This document shows positions 26,056 to 34,849 of a DNA stretch of 64,000 bases, piece after piece. The notes beneath the pieces are model-generated. The model saw nothing but the letters and a program-made list of their open reading frames with translations, ran no database searches and had not been told where the DNA came from. The stretch covers positions 1,116,001-1,180,000 of the forward strand of contig NC_014150.1 of NCBI RefSeq assembly GCF_000092845.1, written 5' to 3'. The first letter of the stretch is position 1; each line of letters opens with the position of its first letter. The position numbers and the translations under genes were made by a program. This stretch comes from Brachyspira murdochii DSM 12563. Lineage in GTDB: Bacteria; Spirochaetota; Brachyspiria; Brachyspirales; Brachyspiraceae.

Positions 26056-26265
26056 ATGAAAAACATATACAAAATAATAAAAATAATAGGAATAAAAAAA
26101 GCAAAATGCATAATAAAACTTATAGGATTAAAAAATATTATAAAACTAAGAAATGCCAATAATACAAGAGATTTTATCAAGATAGTAGGAATAAAAAAAT
26201 CCGCTTCAATAATCAAACTAATAGGAATAAAGAAAATAATTGATATAATAAAATCTATACGCTAA
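26056..26265 (+). CDS. Possible cationic amphipathic repeat peptide
   Basis: A 69-residue ORF made almost only of Ile, Lys, Leu and Gly. Two halves of about 34 residues each contain two copies of an II-K-(I/L)-(I/V)-G-(I/L)-KK unit (YKIIKIIGIKKAKCIIKLIG, then FIKIVGIKKSASIIKLIG). The repeated IIKLIG words use different synonymous codons (AAACTTATA versus AAACTAATA), which argues that the peptide sequence is being kept. It would be strongly basic and helical, like membrane-active peptides. Against it: no Shine-Dalgarno is visible and AT-rich DNA easily yields Ile/Lys ORFs. A minus-strand ORF overlaps part of it. Function unknown. Confidence 0.42.
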   Translation: MKNIYKIIKIIGIKKAKCIIKLIGLKNIIKLRNANNTRDFIKIVGIKKSASIIKLIGIKKIIDIIKSIR

Positions 26266-26313
26266 CACCTATTAATAACATCAAAAATTCATACAAATAT
26301 ATATAATTAAAAT

Positions 26314-26342
26314 TTGACTTTACAATATCTTTATGTTATAAT
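26314..26342 (+). promoter_or_regulatory. Promoter of the rplM-rpsI operon
   Basis: TTGACT, a 17-base spacer and a perfect TATAAT box lie 70 bases before rplM. The leader of about 63 bases has no obvious strong hairpin. Confidence 0.75.
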
Positions 26343-26411
26343 TACGCACCGTTACATTTTTAGATTAAAACTACCAAATTTTTTAAAACGTTAAATCAAG
26401 GTGTGTATGTT

Positions 26412-26867
26412 ATGGATAAAAAAACATTAAAAACAAAAAATAATACTTACGTTTTATCCCAAAAAGATATCAAACAAAATTGGCTTATAATTGATGCCAA
26501 AGGTAAGTCATTAGGAAGAGTTGCAAGCAGAGCAGCTTATATGCTTAAAGGTAAACATAAAGTAGACTATGCATACAATTTAGACAATGGTGATTATGTA
26601 ATTATCATCAATGCTAAAGACATAGTTCTCACAGGAAATAAAAAGAAAGGAAAAATTCACTATAGACATACAGGTTATCCAGGCGGAATTAAAGCTGTAA
26701 GCTACGGCGAATTATTAGAAAAAAACCCTGAAAGAATGGTAAAAATAGCTGTAAAAGGTATGCTTTCTCATAATCCATTAGGAAGACTTCATCTTAAAAA
26801 GTTAAAAGTATATGCAGGAAGCGAACATCCGCATGAAGCTAATAAACCTACTGTAGTAAATATATAA
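26412..26867 (+). CDS. rplM: 50S ribosomal protein L13
   Basis: 151 residues. The start is the ATG at 26412, eight bases after AAGGTG; the ORF extends three codons further to a GTG that overlaps that site. Recognised by NWLIIDAKGKSLGRVASRAAYML, HYRHTGYPGG and KGMLSHNPLGRLHLKKLKVYAGSEHPHEA. It binds 23S rRNA early in 50S assembly. The Lys-rich N-terminal extension of about 20 residues is longer than in E. coli. It precedes rpsI by 13 bases, the universal pairing. Confidence 0.97.
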   Translation: MDKKTLKTKNNTYVLSQKDIKQNWLIIDAKGKSLGRVASRAAYMLKGKHKVDYAYNLDNGDYVIIINAKDIVLTGNKKKGKIHYRHTGYPGGIKAVSYGELLEKNPERMVKIAVKGMLSHNPLGRLHLKKLKVYAGSEHPHEANKPTVVNI

Positions 26868-26880
26868 TTAGGAGATAAAA

Positions 26881-27279
26881 ATGGCAGCTAAACAATTAAC
26901 TATTTTTACTGGAAAAAGAAAAACAGCTAATGCTAGAGTACGCATCACTTTAGGCAGCGGTAAAATTTTAATAAATGGAAGAAATTATACAGACTATTTC
27001 TGCAACAGAGCAGCACTTATCAAAGTAGTAGAAGATGCCCTAAAAGTAACAGGCAATTTCGGAAAATATGATGTATTAGCAAATGTACATGGCGGCGGAG
27101 TTTCTGCTCAGGCTGATGCTGTCAGACATGGTATTGCTAAAGCATTAGTAGGCGAAAGTCAGGATTTCAGAACTACTTTAAAAAGAAACGGCTTTCTTAC
27201 TAGAGATTCCCGTGTTGTTGAACGTAAGAAATATGGTAGATCTGGTGCTAGAAAACGCTTCCAATTCTCTAAACGTTAA
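26881..27279 (+). CDS. rpsI: 30S ribosomal protein S9
   Basis: 132 residues. FTGKRKTANARVRITLGSGKILING opens the fold, GGGVSAQADAVRHGIAKALV is the conserved core, and the C-terminus KKYGRSGARKRFQFSKR is the basic tail that reaches the P-site tRNA. Its Shine-Dalgarno AGGAGA is optimally placed. It is co-transcribed with rplM. Confidence 0.97.
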   Translation: MAAKQLTIFTGKRKTANARVRITLGSGKILINGRNYTDYFCNRAALIKVVEDALKVTGNFGKYDVLANVHGGGVSAQADAVRHGIAKALVGESQDFRTTLKRNGFLTRDSRVVERKKYGRSGARKRFQFSKR

Positions 27280-27321
27280 GTTTTTATCCTAGCAATTATA
27301 ATTTATTTAAGGGTTTTTATA

Positions 27322-27687
27322 ATGACTGCTAAGAAATTAAAAAAATTTAAAGATCTCTTATTAGAGGAAAAAAAGAAAACTTTGGACGAGCTTTTAAGCG
27401 GAAATGAAACTTATGAAGCTCTTAAAGAAGATTCGCATGGAGATATGGCTGATATAGCATTTCAGGCTTATGAAAAACAGAATTTAGTAAACTTTTCTCA
27501 AAAAGAAAAAGATAAATTGGAAATGCTTAATAATGCACTTAAAAGAATAGAAGACGGCACATACGGTAAATGCATAGACTGTAAAGAAGAAATCAATGAA
27601 GAGAGATTAACTGCTTTGCCTTATACTTTAAGATGCGTTAATTGTATGTCTAAATATGAAGATAGAAAACGCCGTGAAAAAATGTAA
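27322..27687 (+). CDS. DksA/TraR family C4 zinc-finger protein
   Basis: 121 residues. An N-terminal coiled-coil (KFKDLLLEEKKKTLDELL to about residue 75) leads to a zinc finger YGKCIDCKEEI with RCVNCMSKYE as second Cys pair. This is the DksA/TraR/YteA layout; true DksA binds the RNA polymerase secondary channel and works with ppGpp. DxxD(A) at the coiled-coil tip is represented by DMADIA. It follows rpsI by 42 bases and precedes priA by five, so it is probably in the same transcript. Confidence 0.85.
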   Translation: MTAKKLKKFKDLLLEEKKKTLDELLSGNETYEALKEDSHGDMADIAFQAYEKQNLVNFSQKEKDKLEMLNNALKRIEDGTYGKCIDCKEEINEERLTALPYTLRCVNCMSKYEDRKRREKM

Positions 27688-27692
27688 TTATA

Positions 27693-29678
27693 ATGTATGT
27701 TAAAGTTATTTTTAATTTACCAATAGATAAAATACTTACATACATAAAACCAGATGAGATTAATGATAGCTTGGTAGGATGTAGGGTTGTAGCTCCTATT
27801 AAAGGTAAGAATAGCAAAGGTATTGTTATAGAGGAAACTGAAAAGTTAGACGGAAACTATAAAGTATATCCTATCAAAGCTAGAATTGATCTTGAACCAA
27901 TATGTTCAGATAAAGAATTTCAATTAGCAAAATGGATGAGCAGCTATTATCACTCATCTTTCGGAGAAGCACTTTTCGCAGCACTCCCAGTGGGTACACC
28001 CGCAAAAAAAGAAAAAAAAGCAAAACCAATACCTGCCAAACAAAAACCATACCTAAAACTCAATGATGAACAGGAAGAAGTGATAAAAAAGATTAATGAA
28101 AGTTTAGAATCAGAAAAACCAAAAACTTTTCTTCTTCATGGCGTAACAGGAAGCGGAAAAACAGAAGTTTATCTGCAGGCTATTAAAAAAGTCGTTGATA
28201 TGGGAAAACAGGCTATAGTAATTCTTCCAGAAATATCGCTTACCCCTCAAACTATAAAAAGATTTGCAGAAAGATTTGAAGGCAAAATTGCCGTACTTCA
28301 CAGTAAACTATCACCAAACTCTAAATACAGATATTGGCAGATGATAAAAAAAGATGAAATAAAAATAGTTATAGGAGCAAGAAGTGCTATATTCTCCCCT
28401 ACTCCTAATCTTGGAATAATAGTTATAGATGAAGAGCATGAAACAAGCTATAAGGCTGGAGATACACCAAGATATCATGCAAGACAAGTTGCTTTTTACA
28501 GAAAAAATCATGAAAATGCTTTACTTCTTCTTGGAAGTGCCACTCCTTCTATAGAAAGTTTTTATTATGCTTCTATAGGAAAAATAGAATTACTTAAACT
28601 AAATAAAAGAGCCGCTTCAGTTAATATGCCGGATGTGAAAATACTCGACTTAAAAAAAGAAAAAAGAGCCGAAGTTTTTCCTATGATAACCCAAAAATTG
28701 GTTGAAGAGATAAATAAAAAGCTGGAAAAAAAAGAACAAATAATATTATTTCTAAACCGTAAGGGGTACGCTCCTGTTGTAGCATGCTCCTACTGTCAAA
28801 GAGTTCTCGAATGTCCTAACTGCTCTGTTTCTTTAACCTATCATAAAAAGAAAAATGTTGTTATGTGTCATTACTGCGGATATACCCAATTTTTAGATAA
28901 TGAGCTTTGCGATGAATGTAAAATAGGACATTTTGAACGTATAGGAAGCGGTACTGAAAAAGTAGAAGAGCATTTAAATATACTTTTTCCAAATGCTGTC
29001 ATAGAAAGAATGGATCAGGATACCGTAGGAGGTACCAAAAACTATGAAAAAATATTTAAAAGATTTTCTGATGGGGAAATAGATATACTTGTAGGAACTC
29101 AAATGATAGCTAAAGGTCTTGATTTTCCTAATGTTACTTTAGTAGGTGTTTTGCTTGCTGATATGTCGCTTCATATACCAGATTTTAGGAGTGCCGAAAG
29201 AACTTTTAATCTTATTACTCAAGTAGCTGGAAGAAGCGGGAGAGGAGAAAAAAACGGAGTAGTATATATTCAAACATATTCTCCTAATAATTATAGTATA
29301 GAATGTGCTAAAAATCATGATTACATAGCATTTTATAATCAGGAAATAGAAAAAAGAAAATACCCAATTTATCCGCCTTTTACGAGACTTGTAAGACTTG
29401 TAATAAGAGGATTAGATGAAGAAAAAGTTGAAAGCGACGCTAATATAATAGCTGATATGCTTAGAATGGAAACTTATGAAAACTCAGATAAAATTACTAT
29501 ACTTGGAGCTGCGGCATGTACCATAAGTAAGCTAAATAAATATTATAGATGGAATATATTAATAAAAACACCTTCACATTCTCTATTAAACGGATTTTTC
29601 TATAAACTTAATAATAATTTTAAAGCCCAAAAAGGTAATTATATAGAAATAGATATAGATCCTATAAGCATGCTATAG
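27693..29678 (+). CDS. priA: Primosomal protein N' (replication restart helicase)
   Basis: 661 residues. Order: 3' DNA-binding domain (1-100), helicase lobe 1 with Walker A GVTGSGKTEVY and DEEH box VIDEEHETSYK, a zinc-binding insertion with CSYCQRVLECPNC, CHYCG and CDEC, then helicase lobe 2 (GTQMIAKGLDFPNVTLVG, QVAGRSGRG) and the C-terminal domain. PriA recognises stalled forks and reloads DnaB. It is about 70 residues shorter than the E. coli protein, through shorter linkers. It converges on the HTH-receiver gene with four bases between the stop codons. Confidence 0.95.
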   Translation: MYVKVIFNLPIDKILTYIKPDEINDSLVGCRVVAPIKGKNSKGIVIEETEKLDGNYKVYPIKARIDLEPICSDKEFQLAKWMSSYYHSSFGEALFAALPVGTPAKKEKKAKPIPAKQKPYLKLNDEQEEVIKKINESLESEKPKTFLLHGVTGSGKTEVYLQAIKKVVDMGKQAIVILPEISLTPQTIKRFAERFEGKIAVLHSKLSPNSKYRYWQMIKKDEIKIVIGARSAIFSPTPNLGIIVIDEEHETSYKAGDTPRYHARQVAFYRKNHENALLLLGSATPSIESFYYASIGKIELLKLNKRAASVNMPDVKILDLKKEKRAEVFPMITQKLVEEINKKLEKKEQIILFLNRKGYAPVVACSYCQRVLECPNCSVSLTYHKKKNVVMCHYCGYTQFLDNELCDECKIGHFERIGSGTEKVEEHLNILFPNAVIERMDQDTVGGTKNYEKIFKRFSDGEIDILVGTQMIAKGLDFPNVTLVGVLLADMSLHIPDFRSAERTFNLITQVAGRSGRGEKNGVVYIQTYSPNNYSIECAKNHDYIAFYNQEIEKRKYPIYPPFTRLVRLVIRGLDEEKVESDANIIADMLRMETYENSDKITILGAAACTISKLNKYYRWNILIKTPSHSLLNGFFYKLNNNFKAQKGNYIEIDIDPISML

Positions 29679-29682
29679 ATAG

Positions 29683-30291
29683 TTAAACATCTACATAAAA
29701 TCTTACAGCATTTCTTATTCTTGCTTTAAGTTCATTTTGACCTACTGGTTTTTTAACATAATCGCAGGCACCTTTCTCAAGACCATTAACAACATCATCT
29801 TCATTATATCTTTTAGTAATGATAATAATTAATGCTGTTCTTAAAGATATTTCATTTTTTATCTCTTCAAGTAAATAGAAATAATCTTTATCTTCTGATA
29901 AATTAATATCCATTAAGATAATATCAGGGGAAATCTTTTTAAGTTCTTTAAGAGGAGAAGTAAGATTAGAAATACATACAACATCATAGTCTTCGCTAAG
30001 CCATTCTACATAATTTTTTCTTGTAATCTCCATAGGCTCTATAATGGCTATTTTATATCTTGTATGTTTTCTTTTGAGCTTTACTCTTTTTTCTTTTTTA
30101 TTAAAAGCTAAAAATGCCTTTAGATCAGCATAACGAATTTTATATCTTTTTCCGGGAGTAACATCAGCTTTAAGTCCGTAGTGACGAACCCAATAGTTGA
30201 CAGTTGTTCTTGAAACGCCGACTACTTTTGCTGCATCAATAGGCGACAACATGTCATCATCATCATATATTAACTCTTCAGTATTATTCAT
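29683..30291 (-). CDS. HTH-receiver protein (MerR/excisionase-type HTH followed by a CheY-like domain)
   Basis: 202 residues from the ATG at 30291 (GAGAGG five bases upstream; the GTG four codons earlier overlaps that site). The N-terminus is an excisionase-like helix-turn-helix: LSPIDAAKVVGVSRTTVNYWVRHYGLKADVTPGKRYKIRYADLKAFL. A basic linker (KKEKRVKLKRKH) leads to a receiver domain with phospho-acceptor Asp in IILMDINLS, Thr in IIITKR and Lys in YVKKPV. The acidic pocket normally written DD reads EP (IAIIEPME), so one metal ligand is missing. The order HTH then receiver is the reverse of most response regulators. No histidine kinase gene is near. Confidence 0.78.
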   Translation of the reverse strand: MNNTEELIYDDDDMLSPIDAAKVVGVSRTTVNYWVRHYGLKADVTPGKRYKIRYADLKAFLAFNKKEKRVKLKRKHTRYKIAIIEPMEITRKNYVEWLSEDYDVVCISNLTSPLKELKKISPDIILMDINLSEDKDYFYLLEEIKNEISLRTALIIIITKRYNEDDVVNGLEKGACDYVKKPVGQNELKARIRNAVRFYVDV

Positions 30292-30605
30292 ATAGCCTCT
30301 CACAAATTATCATTAATAAAAAATCTCCCTATTATAGTAATAAAGATTAATATATAATTAGTTTTTTGTCAAATAAAAAATATTTAATTTGCAATTAATA
30401 ATAGTAGATTTATATTTATAATATTACAAATAACTACATTTTTTACAAAAAATGAATTTTTTTTTATTTAATGTATAAAATGTAAATACATATTTTTTTA
30501 AAAATTGTATAATGAAGAATATGAAATTATACAAATAAAATAAACAAACTTCTTGTTTTTTATTAATTTTTTAATTATACTATATATAAAAAAAGGATAT
30601 AAAAA
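30292..30605. promoter_or_regulatory. AT-rich divergent intergenic region upstream of manC
   Basis: No gene in this 314-base gap. TTGTATAAT (30505-30513) and ATTATACAA (30526-30534) form a perfect 9-bp inverted repeat with a 12-base spacer, about 70 bases before the manC start. It could be an operator or a leader hairpin. AAAAAGGAT at 30590-30598 is the manC ribosome site. Confidence 0.4.
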
Positions 30606-31676
30606 ATGGAAAAAGCTGTACTCATTATGGCAGGCGGTATAGGGGAAAGACTATGGCCTTTAAGCAGAGAAAGCAAACCAAAACAATTTTTAAATATAAT
30701 AGAAAATAAATCATTAATAGAACAGACCATAGAAAGGGCTTTAAAAATTACAAAAGAAGATAATATATTTATAATTACTGGAAAAAGATATAAAGAAGCA
30801 TTTGTCAAATATATACCTTCATTTAAAAAAGAAAATATAATATACGAACCAATAGGAAGAGATACAACTGCAGCTATTGCTTTAGGAGCATTATATATAA
30901 AAGAAAAAATAGGAAATGCTATAGTATCTATACTTCCAGCTGATCCTATAATAAAAAATGAAGACATGTTTTTAGATACTATTGAAAATGCTATTGAAGT
31001 AAGCAAAAATACTGATAACATAGTGATAATAGGAATTAATCCAAACAGACCTGAAACGGGATACGGATACATAAAATTAAAAGATAAGATTAAAGATAAT
31101 GAATATAATGTTGACAGGTTCGTAGAAAAACCAGATTATGAAAATGCATGCAAATTTTTAGAAGATGGGCATTACCTATGGAACAGCGGAATATTTATTT
31201 GGTCTATTGATAATATACTTAAATCTATAAGCGAATTGATGCCTGAAACTCATGATAAAGTAATGAAAACATTAAAAGAAAAAGATGATATAAAAAAACA
31301 GGAAATTTTTAAAGCTATAGATAAAATATCTTTTGACTTTGGCATAATGGAGAAATTAGAGCATATTATATGTATAAAGGCACATTTCTTTTGGGACGAT
31401 TTGGGAGCTTTTTCAGCACTTGGAAGAATACACGATAAAGATGAAAGCAGCAATGTAATAGTTGGAAATGTATATACTAAAGAAGCAAATGGAAATATTA
31501 TTATTAATGATGATGACAGCACTTTTATAGCTATAGACGGAGTAAATGATTTAACTATAGTAAAATCCGAAGGGGTATTATTAATATATCCAAATAACAA
31601 AGATTCTAAAATAAAAGATATATTAAAAGATATTAGAGAAAAAGATGAACTAAAAGATAAGAGACATTTACTATAA
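30606..31676 (+). CDS. manC: Mannose-1-phosphate guanylyltransferase
   Basis: 356 residues. The nucleotidyltransferase signature is LIMAGGIGERLWPLSRESKPKQFL; then GRDTTAAIALGALYI, SILPADPIIKN, NPNRPETGYGYIKL, VDRFVEKPDYENACKFLEDGHYLWNSGIFIW and a C-terminal beta-helix turn region. It makes GDP-mannose from mannose 1-phosphate and GTP for surface glycans. It is the short form with no phosphomannose isomerase domain fused. The gene is monocistronic and ends seven bases from the convergent pentapeptide-type gene. Confidence 0.92.
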   Translation: MEKAVLIMAGGIGERLWPLSRESKPKQFLNIIENKSLIEQTIERALKITKEDNIFIITGKRYKEAFVKYIPSFKKENIIYEPIGRDTTAAIALGALYIKEKIGNAIVSILPADPIIKNEDMFLDTIENAIEVSKNTDNIVIIGINPNRPETGYGYIKLKDKIKDNEYNVDRFVEKPDYENACKFLEDGHYLWNSGIFIWSIDNILKSISELMPETHDKVMKTLKEKDDIKKQEIFKAIDKISFDFGIMEKLEHIICIKAHFFWDDLGAFSALGRIHDKDESSNVIVGNVYTKEANGNIIINDDDSTFIAIDGVNDLTIVKSEGVLLIYPNNKDSKIKDILKDIREKDELKDKRHLL

Positions 31677-31682
31677 TAAAAA

Positions 31683-32522
31683 CTATTTCTTTTTGGAATA
31701 TTTTAAAAGTGTTTCTTTAGACATATTATCTTTGGCTTCTTTAATTTTTTCTAGTTCTTTATCTCTCTTTTCTTTTTCTTTTTTCTCTTTTTGATTGTCT
31801 TCTATAAGAACGCCGTTTATAACAACATTTTTGAACTCTATATTTTTATTTTTTGCTATTTCTATAGGTATAGTACTGCCTTTTATTTCTACATTTTCAA
31901 ATCTTAATGATTTATAAAACTTAATATTTCTAAAATCAGCATCGCCCTCTATAATAATATTTTCAAAACTAGCATCTCCCTGCAAACTACTATTAAGAAG
32001 ACTAAAATTATTTTTAAAATATGTATGGTTAAACTTAAATTTATCTATTATATCAGTATTAGACATATTAAAATTACAGTCTATAGTAATATTATCAGCA
32101 TCTATAGAGTATATATTTGATAAGGACATATTAAAGTCCATATTAATTTTTGAGTTTTTTAAGATTATACCTTTATGAACATTAGACATAGTAATAATAA
32201 TACCGCTGTCAAAATCAGAATCTGTAAAGTCCAAAGAAGCCTGTAAATTAAAATTTCTAATTACAAAAGGTCCGTAAAATGATGAGTTTCTAAAGAGTAA
32301 ATCAGCATTTTTATCTATCTTTAATCCTTCAAAATTAAATCCTTCATAACTTATCATATAGGAAAAATTATAAAATCCTCTATAAAAATCATCTCTTATA
32401 ATACGCCTAAAAAGCCCATCTGGTTTATCACTACCATCATGATGAATAATGCATAAACCGTCTTTATACTCTTCTCTATCGCAATTTTCTGTATTGGATA
32501 TTTTTTGTTTACAAACAGCCAT
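31683..32522 (-). CDS. Pentapeptide-repeat-like protein with N-terminal Cys/His motif
   Basis: 279 residues, no signal peptide. The first 30 residues hold C4, C14, C23 and His26-27 (GLCIIHH), a likely small zinc knuckle. Residues about 60-225 are a right-handed beta-helix of pentapeptide type, with cycles such as FEGLKI, LLFRNSSFYG, LDFTDSDFD, ASFENIIIEG, DADFRNIKFY and LRFENVEIKG. The last 40 residues are a charged coiled coil (KEKKEKEKRDKELEKIKEAKD). Function unknown; it may bind nucleic acid or protein. It is 12 bases downstream of the outer-membrane protein gene. Confidence 0.72.
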   Translation of the reverse strand: MAVCKQKISNTENCDREEYKDGLCIIHHDGSDKPDGLFRRIIRDDFYRGFYNFSYMISYEGFNFEGLKIDKNADLLFRNSSFYGPFVIRNFNLQASLDFTDSDFDSGIIITMSNVHKGIILKNSKINMDFNMSLSNIYSIDADNITIDCNFNMSNTDIIDKFKFNHTYFKNNFSLLNSSLQGDASFENIIIEGDADFRNIKFYKSLRFENVEIKGSTIPIEIAKNKNIEFKNVVINGVLIEDNQKEKKEKEKRDKELEKIKEAKDNMSKETLLKYSKKK

Positions 32523-32534
32523 AAATCAATAAAC

Positions 32535-33521
32535 CTAAAACATAAAACTCATACCTATATTATGCGAAATATTATCCTTACTAAAATTATCAAAAACAAT
32601 AGCATAATCAAGTCTAAATAATTGCACATAAACAGATAAACCCAAAGAAGCCCCATTATTGCCAACACCTACTCTTGCCAAAATACCGCTAGGTAATTTA
32701 GCAGCAAATCTTTTTTGTATAGCACTAGGAGCATCTAATATAGTTTCTGGTAAATCATCATACCAAGCACTTTTTTCTTTAAATAATCCTAATTTATTAA
32801 AATCTACTATCATAGCCTCTATACCAACAGATATACTATGAGTAACAGAAGGAACTGATATAGTATACTCAGCTGCTACAGAAAAACTTCCATCACTTTT
32901 AGTGTATGCTAAAGAAGCTATTATATCAGTATCAACTTTTGCAAATACATTATCATAAAATCCAAAATTCCTAACACCCACACCTAGTTTGAAATTCGGA
33001 GTAAAAAGAGACTGCATATATGATAAATCTAAAAACATTCCGAAATTATTATCTTTTTCGCTATTATTAATAACAGTCTTTATATTTGCCCCTATAAAAG
33101 AACTTTCATTAATAGCATAAGAAGCACCTACATTAATCAAATAAAGTCCGCTGTATATATCATTTCTCCTAGTACCAAAACTATCATATGAATAAACTTT
33201 ATTAATATCTCCTGCAAATCCTAAGCCTACAGCATAAGAAGCTCCTATATGTGCATAAGAAGCATTAAATATATATTCACTTTGAGGATTAGAAGTAACT
33301 GTATAATTTAAATTAACACTGTCTCTAAGTACTCCCATTAAAGAGGCCGAGTTCATAAATATAGAAGAAGAATCATTACCAAGCAAAAAAGCACTGTTCA
33401 TCATTCCCATAGATCTTGTGCTTGTTGTTTCAAGTACAGAAAGAGAATGTTTTGAAGATAAGTTTTTAGCATAAAATATAGAACTGCTTATAAGAAGTAT
33501 AACAAATATTTTCTTTATCAT
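32535..33521 (-). CDS. Outer-membrane beta-barrel protein (UPF0164/PorV-like)
   Basis: 328 residues. A signal peptide (MIKKIFVILLISSSIFYAKN) precedes a mature part made of alternating amphipathic strands, with typical openings SMGMMNSAFLLGNDSSSIFMNSASLM and an aromatic C-terminal residue (HNIGMSFMF), the signal read by the BAM complex. This is like spirochaete UPF0164/FadL-type proteins. I infer an outer-membrane location; cargo is unknown. It follows ispE and precedes the pentapeptide gene in one run. Confidence 0.72.
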   Translation of the reverse strand: MIKKIFVILLISSSIFYAKNLSSKHSLSVLETTSTRSMGMMNSAFLLGNDSSSIFMNSASLMGVLRDSVNLNYTVTSNPQSEYIFNASYAHIGASYAVGLGFAGDINKVYSYDSFGTRRNDIYSGLYLINVGASYAINESSFIGANIKTVINNSEKDNNFGMFLDLSYMQSLFTPNFKLGVGVRNFGFYDNVFAKVDTDIIASLAYTKSDGSFSVAAEYTISVPSVTHSISVGIEAMIVDFNKLGLFKEKSAWYDDLPETILDAPSAIQKRFAAKLPSGILARVGVGNNGASLGLSVYVQLFRLDYAIVFDNFSKDNISHNIGMSFMF

Positions 33522-33579
33522 ATTATTTTCTTCTCTTTATATTTTTTATAATAAAATTTAATTATAACATAATAAAACA

Positions 33580-34449
33580 TTAAATCAAACTTAATTTATA
33601 AATATTATAATTCATTTCTGATTTTAATTTATTAAAGTCATCATCTATTTTTTTATCATTATTTTCATATAAAGCAAAAAGCGAAGACCCAGAACCGCTC
33701 ATGGATACTTTTCTTTTTATTATATTTTCTGCATGTAGTTTTATATCTTCTATTCTTTTATCCAAATTAAATACATTTTTTTCAAATATATTATACGTAT
33801 TAGAAACTATATCGTTAAAATTAATATCTTTATTAAAACCTTCTCCATTATCAAGCATATTTTTTATAGCAAATATATCAGATTTATTAAAATCATCTTT
33901 AACAAACTTTGAATAAGCTAATTTTGTAGATACATGTATATTAGGATATATCAAAATAATATTATAAGGCAGTATAAAGTTATAATTTTTTATCTTCTCA
34001 CCTATTCCAGAAACCCAAACTAAACCTCCCCTTATAAAAAAAGGAATATCAGCACCAAACCTAGAAAATGATTCTATCAAACTATCATTAATATCAATAT
34101 TAAGTTCGCTTAAAAAAAACTTGATAATATTAGCAGCATCAGAAGATCCTCCGCCAAGACCTGCTCCTGTAGGAATATTTTTTTCAATATTTATATTATA
34201 ATTATCAATAAGCCCCATTTCATTTTTAAAATAATTAAATACTTTAGTTACTATATTATCTTCCTCATCATCTTTTAATGCAAACATTCCATTTGTATGA
34301 ATGCTGTATTTATCAGACTTTTCTATACTTATAATATCATATAGATTTACTGTATGAAATAAAGATTCTATGAGATGATATCCGTCTTCTCTTTTTGATG
34401 TAATATCGAGAGAAATATTAATTTTGCATGGAGCTTTTATTATATGCAT
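33580..34449 (-). CDS. ispE: 4-diphosphocytidyl-2-C-methyl-D-erythritol kinase
   Basis: 289 residues, a GHMP kinase of the non-mevalonate isoprenoid pathway. APCKINISLDITSKREDGYHLIESLFHTV is the substrate-binding N-terminus, PTGAGLGGGSSDAANII the ATP-binding loop and MSGSGSSLFALYEN the third GHMP motif. It acts in the cytoplasm. AAGGAAATAAC precedes the ATG. No other pathway gene is in the window. Confidence 0.95.
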   Translation of the reverse strand: MHIIKAPCKINISLDITSKREDGYHLIESLFHTVNLYDIISIEKSDKYSIHTNGMFALKDDEEDNIVTKVFNYFKNEMGLIDNYNINIEKNIPTGAGLGGGSSDAANIIKFFLSELNIDINDSLIESFSRFGADIPFFIRGGLVWVSGIGEKIKNYNFILPYNIILIYPNIHVSTKLAYSKFVKDDFNKSDIFAIKNMLDNGEGFNKDINFNDIVSNTYNIFEKNVFNLDKRIEDIKLHAENIIKRKVSMSGSGSSLFALYENNDKKIDDDFNKLKSEMNYNIYKLSLI

Positions 34450-34615
34450 GTTATTTCCTTAAAGTGATAAGTTATTATTGTAGTATATTTATAATTTTTT
34501 GCAAATTATAAAATACAATATATTTATTAAAAAACTATATTGATATTATAATTTAATAATATAAAAAAGAATATTATTTTTTAAAATCTCGGAAAATTAC
34601 AAATTTGAAAAGGTA

Positions 34616-34849
34616 TCATATTTTTTCTATCAGATTATTATATTCTTCTACATCAAGATTTATTTCATTTAATATTTTTCTCATAAGCGGTCTTGATATT
34701 ACCTTATTTGAGTGAAAAGGAATAACCGTGCATCTTCCATCTTCATGTTTATAAAAAGCATGACTTCCTTTTTGTCTTTGTTTAATAAATCCTAATAAAA
34801 GCAGTAATTTTTCTATAGTTTTAGAATCTTTTAAAATTAGCTTACTCAT
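34616..34849 (-). CDS. hicA: HicA-type toxin (mRNA interferase)
   Basis: 77 residues, normal for HicA, a double-stranded-RNA-binding fold that cuts mRNA independent of codon. The catalytic His30 is in QKGSHAFYKH; TVIPFHSNKVISRPLMRKIL is the conserved C-terminal block. Its ATG overlaps the hicB stop by four bases (ATGA), so its translation depends on hicB. The order hicB-hicA is the reverse of the E. coli pair. Confidence 0.9.
   Translation of the reverse strand: MSKLILKDSKTIEKLLLLLGFIKQRQKGSHAFYKHEDGRCTVIPFHSNKVISRPLMRKILNEINLDVEEYNNLIEKI

Noticed and set aside
25950..26216. Minus-strand 88-codon hydrophobic ORF
   Set aside because: It overlaps the acetyltransferase gene end and the repeat peptide ORF, and its hydrophobicity is what the antisense of Ile/Lys-rich AT DNA gives.
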